From: Pseudomonadota bacterium
GTDB lineage: Bacteria > Pseudomonadota > Alphaproteobacteria > Caulobacterales > Caulobacteraceae
DNA: 11,250 bases
Assembly: GCA_023451375.1 (NCBI GenBank)
Contig: JAEXZS010000005.1
Coordinates: forward strand, 1 to 11,250
Direction: 5' to 3'
Under the pieces are notes generated by a model. It was not told where the DNA came from. It made no database searches and was given only the letters and a program-made list of their open reading frames with translations. Below are positions 6,965 through 11,250 of this stretch, one piece after another; position 1 is the stretch's first letter; each line of letters begins with the position of its first letter. A program made the position numbers and the translations under genes.

Positions 6965-6982
6965 GGTTAAGCCGGCTTAACC
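6965..6982. repeat. Perfect 18-bp palindrome, CtrA-half-site-like
   Basis: GGTTAAGCCGGCTTAACC is identical to its reverse complement and lies 75 bases before the tRNA gene. It contains two TTAA half-sites separated by six bases. CtrA boxes are TTAA-N7-TTAA, so the spacing is one base short and this may be a binding site for a different dimeric regulator. It has no T tract and is too short-looped to be a convincing terminator. Confidence 0.45.
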
Positions 6983-7057
6983 ACAAGCCTCTTTTGAGCG
7001 CACGGCCCGACGGAACATCTTCCCCTCCGCGTCGCGACGCGTTAGGTCAAGCGCGCT

Positions 7058-7134
7058 GGCCCCGTAGCTCAGCTGCATAGAGCAAGGCTTTCCTAAAGCC
7101 GAGGTCGGAGGTTGGAGTCCTCCCGGGGTCGCCA
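7058..7134 (+). tRNA. tRNA-Arg (anticodon CCU)
   Basis: A full cloverleaf can be folded by hand. The acceptor stem is GGCCCCG (7058-7064) with CGGGGTC (7124-7130; one G-U pair at 2-71), discriminator G73 and an encoded CCA (7132-7134). The D stem is GCTC/GAGC. The anticodon stem GGCT/AGCC closes loop TTCCTAA with anticodon CCT (7092-7094), reading AGG; the outer 27-43 pair is an A-G mismatch. The T stem is GGAGG/CCTCC. Two bases are unusual: D-loop position 19 is C (7076) instead of G, and T-loop position 56 is G (7114) instead of C. These two normally pair with each other, so the tertiary pair is flipped rather than lost. No clear terminator follows. Confidence 0.93.
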
Positions 7135-7386
7135 ACCTTTGTGTCGGTGCAACTGGCTTCCGAACGGTCTTCCTACTTCTTCTCGTGGGCGACCTGGATG
7201 GAGCCAGGTGTGAGCGCTTAACGGGGATCGCGTGAGGGCGAGTTGTCAGAGCATCGCGTCATCACGTTCGGGGATCTGCCAAACGTCCGGCGATCAGGGT
7301 CGGTAAATCGAGCCGGTTCGTGTGAGCTCAATGAGAGAAGGCGGGGCTGCCATCAGATGCGGTGCAAGCGCAGCCCGTTATTGAAG

Positions 7387-7412
7387 CAGCGGCGGCCAAA
7401 TGGCCGCCGCTG
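7387..7412 (-). terminator. Hairpin downstream of the minus-strand stress gene
   Basis: CAGCGGCGGCCA (7387-7398) and TGGCCGCCGCTG (7401-7412) are perfectly complementary, giving a 12-bp GC-rich stem (in practice 11 bp with a 4-base loop). It lies 12 bases past the stop codon of the minus-strand gene at 7425-8072. On that strand it is followed by TTCAAT, a weak T tract, so it is a probable intrinsic terminator. It could also serve convergent transcripts from the tRNA side. Confidence 0.65.
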
Positions 7413-7424
7413 ATGCCGTCATGA

Positions 7425-8072
7425 CTAGCGGTAGAGACCGCGTTCGCGCGTGATCTGCTCGGAGGTGTAGGGCTCCGCGTCGGGGTCGAACCTCGACCAC
7501 CCGCTCGACCGATACGCCGCCCCACGAGCCTGGGCGTCGAAGCCCCTGCGGTCGTTCAGCAGAGCCTCAATGCGATCGTGATCCGTGTCTGAGGCTTTGA
7601 CGCTGACCAACGTACCGCCACGGCGGACGCCTTCGGCATAAACATTGGCGTCCTCATCGCTGTGGCCCGCCTCTTTCAGGGCGCCGAGCAGGCCCCCGGT
7701 CGCGCCCCCGGCGACAGCGCCGACAGCCGCGCCGACGGCGGTCGAGGCGAGCCAGCCTGCGGCGACCACGGGTCCCAGACCCGGGATGGCGAGCATTCCT
7801 AGGCCGGCGAGCACTCCCGCTCCAGCGCCAAGCGCGCCACCGGTAGCCGCGCCCTTGCCCGCTCCGTCGGCGACTTCATTCTCGCCGTCACCGTCACGGT
7901 CGCCCAGAGGGCCGACCCTGGCCCTGTCAGGGTGGTGATGACCAGCGTGCCAATTGTCGGCATTGTTCGAAACAATGCTGATCTTGTCATGGTCCACGCC
8001 GGCGGCCTCAAGATCGGACACAGCGTCCAAGGCTTCCGTGTGGCTGTCGAATAGTCGAGTGATGGTCGCCAT
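7425..8072 (-). CDS. Glycine-zipper general stress protein (YflT/GSP17M-like N-terminal domain)
   Basis: A 215-residue protein. Residues 1-40 (ATITRLFDSHTEALDAVSDL, then AGVDHDKISIVSNN) match the start of the general-stress-protein 17M/YflT-type domain. A charged His/Asp-rich stretch (41-70) follows. Residues 72-130 are a long Gly/Ala-rich glycine-zipper segment with a hydrophobic core (LAGLGMLAIPGLGPVVAAG), probably membrane-inserting. YAEGVRRGGTLVSVKA (about 145-160) is the second half of the ferredoxin-like fold typical of these proteins. The tail is Arg/Tyr/Trp-rich and ends RERGLYR. A near-perfect ribosome site AAGGAGG (8085-8079) sits six bases before the ATG. The upstream lipoprotein gene stops about 30 bases before that site, so the two are probably one transcript. 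The biochemical function is unknown; a link to envelope or osmotic stress is inferred from the family. Confidence 0.82.
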   Translation of the reverse strand: MATITRLFDSHTEALDAVSDLEAAGVDHDKISIVSNNADNWHAGHHHPDRARVGPLGDRDGDGENEVADGAGKGAATGGALGAGAGVLAGLGMLAIPGLGPVVAAGWLASTAVGAAVGAVAGGATGGLLGALKEAGHSDEDANVYAEGVRRGGTLVSVKASDTDHDRIEALLNDRRGFDAQARGAAYRSSGWSRFDPDAEPYTSEQITRERGLYR

Positions 8073-8114
8073 GGGCGGCCTCCTTGCAAGTTGTTTGGAT
8101 TGGACGCGTTTCGC

Positions 8115-8459
8115 CTATTCGGCGGTCACGACGCCTTTGTAATCGACCGACACCGTAGCCGAGGCGCCGTTGCGGGTTGCGGAGCCCTTCCAGATGCCTT
8201 GCGCGTCCTGGGTGAGGGGACCCACATTGGTGTAACCCTGCTTCTCGATCGCTTCCCGGGCTTGGCCCTCGGTGAAGGAGTTCGCCCCGGGCGTCAGGGT
8301 CTCTGTCTGGGACGTTTCATCCATGTCGACGGCAGGGTTGCGCGGGGTTTCCGAGCTTGAAACCGCCGGGCCTTCAACTGACGTGTCCGGTGCATCGCTG
8401 TTGCCACAGCCGGCCAGTAGCGCGGCCGTGGCGGCCACCATCAGGATTGGTCTGATCAT
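8115..8459 (-). CDS. Small PepSY-like lipoprotein
   Basis: A 114-residue secreted protein. Residues 1-18 form a lipoprotein signal (MIRPILMVAATAALLAGC) with lipobox LAGC and Cys18 as the lipidated residue. The +2 residue is Gly, not Asp, suggesting the outer membrane. A Ser/Thr/Pro-rich spacer (19-55) leads to a C-terminal domain with FTEGQAREAIEKQGYTNVG and then VDYKGVV, a pattern like PepSY-type domains (helix with GY, then strands ending VDxxGxV). An earlier in-frame ATG at 8630 would add 57 residues and bury the signal peptide, so it was rejected; AAGGA (8471-8467) precedes the chosen ATG. The gene is followed closely by the glycine-zipper stress gene and preceded by a candidate EcfG-type promoter. 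The specific function is unknown. Confidence 0.82.
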   Translation of the reverse strand: MIRPILMVAATAALLAGCGNSDAPDTSVEGPAVSSSETPRNPAVDMDETSQTETLTPGANSFTEGQAREAIEKQGYTNVGPLTQDAQGIWKGSATRNGASATVSVDYKGVVTAE

Positions 8460-8489
8460 CTGCAGTCCTTTTCGAAGTTGCCGATCTGG

Positions 8490-8514
8490 AAGGAGTCTGA
8501 GGCCCGATCGTTCC
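8490..8514 (-). promoter_or_regulatory. Candidate EcfG/SigT-type general stress promoter
   Basis: On the minus strand GGAAC (8514-8510) is followed after 16 bases by CCTT (8493-8490). Alphaproteobacterial general-stress sigma factors (EcfG, SigT in Caulobacter) recognise GGAAC-N16/17-CGTT, so this has a perfect -35 and one mismatch in the -10. A start about 7 bases downstream would leave a leader of roughly 24 bases before the lipoprotein ATG at 8459, with its ribosome site intact. The downstream pair of stress-like genes fits this regulon; activity is inferred. Confidence 0.45.
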
Positions 8515-8901
8515 CAATCGGCGGACGTTTTCCAGGGCGCTTTGAAGTTCGGGCAGACTGCCGATGGGTTTCGCCGCTGCACTCCGCGAGCACGACCCAG
8601 GGCCAAACCACGACCCACGCTGAGCATCACCGTTCGGACCGATCAAGGCCTGGGCGGGCCGTGCCAGCATGACGGGGCGACCTACCGGACGTGAAGGCCG
8701 AGATCCCTCCACGTCTTGGCCAGCGACGTGAAGCGGGTGATGCCGGTGCTGAGGACCAATTCGCCCATTGAAGCGATCCGATCAGAGGCGGCGTGCTTCG
8801 CCCATTGAGATGAGCCCCTAGCCCAACACCTCGGCGCGGCTTCACGGACTGGCTAAGATCGTTCTCTCACGGCTGCCACAGGCGGATTCCGCCAAACGGC
8901 A
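8515..8901. other. 387-base stretch without a recognisable gene
   Basis: All six frames hold only short Arg/Pro/Ser-rich frames with no family pattern, ribosome site or conserved motif that I recognise. The one structure I see is a 12-base direct repeat, TTCGCCCATTGA, at 8760-8771 and 8797-8808 (37 bases apart, start to start). A short GGCGG/CCGCC hairpin with a 3-base loop lies at 8881-8893, just past the stop of the minus-strand hydrolase, but without a T tract. The stretch may be decayed coding sequence. Confidence 0.5.
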
Positions 8902-9822
8902 TTAGAGGTTGTCGCGGAGAAAGCGCACCACCTCTTGATTGAAATACCAGTGAAACGCCTGGCGGTCGAAGCCCGGCTGAGACTGGCACAGCACAGGGAT
9001 CGCCGCCTTCAGCGCCTCCGCGCAGGGCGGCAGGAAGTCAAAATGGCCAGCCTCGGCGACTAGATGATACTCCGGGGCCTTCCCGAGGCGGTCGCGGATT
9101 GGCTCTACGTTGAAAGGCGCAGGCAGCACCTCGTCGCCGTCGGCCTGCCATAGCTGAATCGGGAGGGTCACCTTGGACAGGCTTTCGGAGGTGAAGGCCA
9201 TGCCCAGGCCGGGCGCGGCGATGACTGCGGCCTTGATGCGAGGATCGTAGCCCACCGGCGCCCAGGTCGAACGATCGATGCCCGATCGCCGGATCAGCCC
9301 GCAGGCGAACATTTCCGGCTCCTCCTCGCAATGGCGATGGATCAACTCGGGGTCGCTGACGCCGCCGACCAGAGCGGTGATGGTGAAGCCGCCCGCGGAG
9401 AATCCGAAAGCGCCAATGCGCGCCGGATCGACGGCGACCGGTCCCGACCACGCCTGCGTCATGTGATCGATCAACACGCTGACGTGCCGCGGGCGGCCCG
9501 ACAGCTGGGTCTGTCGGCTGTCGTCGCGCCAATTGTCGCCGGGATGGGTCACAGCGGCGACCACAAACCCGGCCGACGCGAGGGCTTCCGCCGTGTCGTG
9601 GTGCCCCTGGGCGTGGCCGCCGTTGCCGTGGGAGATCACGATCAGCGGGCGAGAGCCGGCGAAGGCGGCCGTTTCAGGAAGCCAAACAGCGGCTTCGATC
9701 TCGCCTCCTGCGGGGTCGGCGAAGCGGAAAGTCTGTTGGGCCTGCTGGGTCCATCCGGTGGCGGGAGCCGCCGCAAGCACCAGCGCGGCAAGCGGAGCGA
9801 TGAGAGTGCGGAGAAGGAACAT
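8902..9822 (-). CDS. Secreted alpha/beta hydrolase (dienelactone hydrolase / PAF-acetylhydrolase-like)
   Basis: A 306-residue protein with an N-terminal signal peptide (residues 1-23, hydrophobic core LIAPLAALVLAAAPATG, signal-peptidase I type). The mature part has the alpha/beta hydrolase order: strand and oxyanion turn LIVISHGNGG (60-69), nucleophile elbow GFSAGG with Ser142, likely acid Asp230 in QADGDEVLP, and His260 in EAGHFDF. An HPGDNWRDDSR segment (93-103) and a Cys-containing cap (about 160-180) resemble predicted dienelactone hydrolases and lipases of Caulobacterales. The substrate is unknown; an ester is likely. An AGGA ribosome site lies about 8 bases before the ATG. The gene is divergent from the LytTR regulator, with a 151-base shared upstream region, so that regulator is a candidate for its control. 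Other possibilities are esterase or carboxypeptidase-like side activities. Confidence 0.85.
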   Translation of the reverse strand: MFLLRTLIAPLAALVLAAAPATGWTQQAQQTFRFADPAGGEIEAAVWLPETAAFAGSRPLIVISHGNGGHAQGHHDTAEALASAGFVVAAVTHPGDNWRDDSRQTQLSGRPRHVSVLIDHMTQAWSGPVAVDPARIGAFGFSAGGFTITALVGGVSDPELIHRHCEEEPEMFACGLIRRSGIDRSTWAPVGYDPRIKAAVIAAPGLGMAFTSESLSKVTLPIQLWQADGDEVLPAPFNVEPIRDRLGKAPEYHLVAEAGHFDFLPPCAEALKAAIPVLCQSQPGFDRQAFHWYFNQEVVRFLRDNL

Positions 9823-9922
9823 CGGATCGTCCTGAAAAGCGAAGATGTGCTTCCCTCAATCGCGCCATGCGGTCCGCGCCAGCGTGAGTTCGTGAATGGG
9901 CGAATGGGTTCGCCGTCAGGCC

Positions 9923-9937
9923 ACTGGTTCAACCAGT
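9923..9937. promoter_or_regulatory. 15-bp inverted repeat in the divergent promoter region, possible operator
   Basis: ACTGGTT-C-AACCAGT is a perfect inverted repeat lying 37 bases before the LytTR gene start and about 100 bases before the divergent hydrolase. A -10-like TATATC (9947-9952) lies downstream on the plus strand, placing the repeat over the -35 region, a typical position for an operator. The regulator that would bind it is not known. LytTR proteins usually bind direct repeats, so self-regulation is only one option. Confidence 0.4.
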
Positions 9938-9973
9938 CGCCTCGGCTATATCGTTACGCTGGAAGGAGATTCG

Positions 9974-10732
9974 ATGACCGAGACGCCAGGCTGGGCGAGA
10001 GTGTGGGTGATCGAGCTGGCGGCCTGCCTTGGCACGGGCGTCTTGCTTGGCGCGATCGGCCCGTTCGGCAGTTTCCTCAACGACGTGCTAATCGTCAGGG
10101 TCGCCTATTGGGTGATCGTCTTTCTGTCCTGCGGCTTGGTCCTGGGGCTGACGATCCGACTACTGGCGCCGCGCGCGTCGAGGATCGGGGCGCCGGTCTG
10201 GGCCTGGGCGCCGGCCATGGCGCTGGCGATCGCCGTGCCGCTCGCCGCGTTCACCCGGTTGGTCGCCCTCGCCTTCTGGCCGGCGATCGGGGACCGGGTG
10301 AGCGTGATCGATTGGTATGGCCAAACGCTGATGATAGGCGTCGTCTATCTCGCGCTTCACGTCGTGCTCGCGCGCAGGATCTGGGGTCACGCATCTGTTC
10401 CCGGCAAAGCTTCGCCAGGCGACCCCCGTATTCTGCGCCACCTGCCGCCGCGCCTCGGCAGAGACTTACTGGGTCTGTCGATGGAGGATCACTACGTCCG
10501 TGTGCACACGGCCAGGGGCTCAGCGCTGGTGTTGATGTCGCTGGGTCAGGCGGTGGAGCAGCTGGGAGACATCGACGGCCTGCAGGTCCATCGATCCTGG
10601 TGGGTGGCGCGCCACGCGGTCGTTGAAGTGATCGAGAACGGACGCAATCTTCGCCTTCGCCTCAAGGGTGGGCTGGAAGCGCCGGTGTCCCGGGCCAGTG
10701 TCGCCCGGCTGCGCCAAGCTGGTTGGCTTTAG
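9974..10732 (+). CDS. Membrane-anchored LytTR-family transcription regulator
   Basis: A 252-residue protein with four predicted membrane segments (about 10-29, 43-64, 76-98 and 116-135), a short basic/Pro-rich linker, and a C-terminal LytTR DNA-binding domain (about 155-252). The LytTR landmarks are visible: LLGLSMEDHYVRVHT, LVLMSLGQAVEQL, the VHRSWWVARHAVVEV core and the RLRLKGG...VSRASVARLR end. There is no receiver domain, so any signal would be sensed through the membrane part. The start at 9974 is chosen over an in-frame ATG at 9896 because GGAAGGAGA (9961-9969) lies just before it and the first membrane segment then begins at a normal place. The divergent hydrolase and the inverted repeat at 9923 suggest local control. 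The target genes and signal are unknown. Confidence 0.88.
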   Translation: MTETPGWARVWVIELAACLGTGVLLGAIGPFGSFLNDVLIVRVAYWVIVFLSCGLVLGLTIRLLAPRASRIGAPVWAWAPAMALAIAVPLAAFTRLVALAFWPAIGDRVSVIDWYGQTLMIGVVYLALHVVLARRIWGHASVPGKASPGDPRILRHLPPRLGRDLLGLSMEDHYVRVHTARGSALVLMSLGQAVEQLGDIDGLQVHRSWWVARHAVVEVIENGRNLRLRLKGGLEAPVSRASVARLRQAGWL

Positions 10733-11124
10733 GGCGGTTGATACAGGCGTTCGCGCAAGCCCGACAGGATCATGGAAGGTCCGTTTCTGGCGTCCCCTCG
10801 GCTCGAGCGTTCGCTCGTGAAGAGGATGGACCAGAAAGTCTTAGGAGAGACCCCTACTCGGAGGACGCTCCGGTCATGGGGATGGTTTTCACAGAGCGAC
10901 CTAGCCCGTGGGCAGGCGCTCAGAACCATAGGTGGCGCACATAAACCGGTCGCTCCGATTTTGCGGGCCGCTCTTTCAGGCGCTCTACCAGAGGGTCTCA
11001 GAGGTGTGGAATCCCCTTACCTTCTGCACGATCTCTCATCCACCGGTCTGTAGCTGACGACATCGCACTGAGAGCGAGAACTGGCGCTGCGTAGCTGTAC
11101 AGCATGGCTCGGGCGGATTTCCTC
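10733..11124. other. 392-base stretch without a recognisable gene
   Basis: Only short frames without family patterns are present; the longest (10772-11053, plus, 93 codons) has no ribosome site or motif that I recognise. A short CGAGCG-TT-CGCTCG inverted repeat is at 10804-10817 and CAGGCGCTC occurs twice (10914-10922 and 10978-10986). The base composition looks less GC-rich than the che operon. It sits between the LytTR gene and an insertion sequence, so it may be eroded accessory DNA. Confidence 0.45.
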
Positions 11125-11162
11125 TGACGTGCCCCCTTCCTGATCCCTCGATTTGAGTGAGA

Positions 11163-11186
11163 GTCCGTTTCATCAAGGAGACGGAC
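11163..11186 (+). promoter_or_regulatory. Hairpin overlapping the transposase ribosome binding site
   Basis: GTCCGTTTC (11163-11171) and GAGACGGAC (11178-11186) form a 9-bp stem with one T-G pair and a 6-base ATCAAG loop. The ribosome site AAGGAG (11175-11180) straddles loop and stem, and the stem ends directly before the GTG start. Such stem-loops in insertion sequences can mask the transposase start in read-through transcripts from outside. Confidence 0.5.
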
Positions 11187-11250
11187 GTGAAGAAGAGCAG
11201 GTTCAACGAGGCGCAGATCATCGGCGTGCTGCGCGAGCAGGAGGCCGGGA
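11187..11250 (+). CDS. IS3-family transposase OrfA, N-terminal fragment
   Basis: Only 21 codons are visible before the window ends. The read-out MKKSRFNEAQIIGVLREQEA is characteristic of the start of the IS3/IS911-type OrfA, a helix-turn-helix protein that binds the element's ends and is normally joined to OrfB by programmed frameshifting. The start is a GTG at 11187, where related elements usually use ATG; AAGGAG (11175-11180) is 6 bases upstream. A stem-loop covers that site. Whether the element is complete or active cannot be judged from this window. Confidence 0.85.
   Translation, partial: MKKSRFNEAQIIGVLREQEAG

Larger units (their letters stand above)
11125..11250 (+). mobile_element. 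Left end of an IS3-family insertion sequence (partial)
   Basis: The first 64 bases of a transposase orfA lie at the window edge, and the sequence before them (TGACGTGCCCCC at 11125, then GAGTGAGAGTCCG and AAGGAGACGGAC) has the look of IS3-family left ends of the IS407-like group, which begin with TG. The exact left boundary at 11125 is an estimate: the right end and the target duplication are outside the window. Confidence 0.6.

Noticed and set aside
6994..7022. TTGAGC-N17-ATCTTC as a promoter for the tRNA
   Set aside because: The -10 matches the consensus poorly, so I do not list it; it remains a weak candidate only.
7058..8100. tRNA 3' end as an attachment site for an integrated element
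   Set aside because: I could not find a repeat of the tRNA 3' end in the window and there is no integrase gene, so integration here is unsupported.
8460..8630. Longer N terminus for the small lipoprotein
   Set aside because: It would bury a clear lipoprotein signal peptide and read through the candidate promoter; the shorter start has a ribosome site.
8627..8845. 72-codon minus-strand frame in the gene-free stretch
   Set aside because: It is Arg/Ser/Pro-rich, with no ribosome site and no recognisable motif.
8881..8893. GGCGG-ATT-CCGCC hairpin as terminator of the hydrolase gene
   Set aside because: The stem is only five to six base pairs and no T tract follows on the minus strand.
9331..10626. 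431-codon plus-strand open frame across the hydrolase, promoter region and LytTR gene
   Set aside because: It overlaps two well-supported genes in other frames, spans their intergenic region, and its composition is typical of a shadow frame.
10772..11053. 93-codon plus-strand frame before the insertion sequence
   Set aside because: I see no ribosome site or family pattern, and a minus-strand frame of similar quality overlaps it. It is left as unexplained sequence.
1..11250. CRISPR array or dedicated defence system
   Set aside because: No regularly spaced repeats and no cas, restriction or toxin-antitoxin genes are recognisable.

Overview
The window looks like a piece of a GC-rich alphaproteobacterial chromosome, most likely from Caulobacterales (Caulobacter or Brevundimonas type). 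The evidence is the high GC content, the chemotaxis gene order (receptor, STAS protein, cheY, cheA, cheW, cheR, cheB, cheY, cheD, small protein), which I recognise from the Caulobacter crescentus mcpA-che cluster, several GANTC (CcrM-type) sites, and a candidate EcfG/SigT-type promoter. The genus is an inference.

Positions 1-6772 hold one tight plus-strand chemotaxis operon. It begins with the C-terminal end of a methyl-accepting receptor that ends in a CheR/CheB-tethering pentapeptide (GWEEF). A STAS-domain protein (CheX in Caulobacter naming), a first CheY, CheA, CheW, CheR, CheB, a second CheY, CheD and a 113-residue protein follow. Most junctions are ATGA, GTGA or TGATG overlaps, so translation is probably coupled. 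Together these genes encode the core signalling array (receptor, CheA, CheW), the adaptation enzymes (CheR, CheB, CheD), two output regulators (CheY) and probably a signal-termination protein. No recognisable CheZ is present. The last small protein, however, has a DxxxQ motif (D55-Q59) in an amphipathic helix and a short C-terminal hydrophobic peptide, both hallmarks of CheZ-type CheY-P phosphatases. I propose it is a CheT/CheU-like phosphatase; this is the most interesting observation in the window.

Positions 6773-7424 are non-coding apart from a tRNA-Arg(CCU) gene at 7058-7134. This tRNA appears to have the nearly universal G19-C56 tertiary pair flipped to C19-G56, a compensated double change. 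Upstream of it lie three GANTC sites within 34 bp and a perfect 18-bp palindrome.

Positions 7387-8514 form a minus-strand stress unit: a candidate EcfG-type promoter, a small PepSY-like lipoprotein, a glycine-zipper general-stress-like protein and a terminator hairpin. A roughly 390-bp stretch without a recognisable gene follows. Next come a minus-strand secreted alpha/beta hydrolase (8902-9822) and a divergent plus-strand membrane-anchored LytTR transcription regulator (9974-10732), with a perfect inverted repeat between them.

After about 390 bp with no recognisable gene, the window ends in the left end of an IS3-family insertion sequence. The transposase orfA starts at a GTG at 11187, and a hairpin directly before the start overlaps the ribosome binding site. 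The right-hand part (7.4-11.25 kb) therefore looks like accessory sequence next to a conserved operon and a tRNA.
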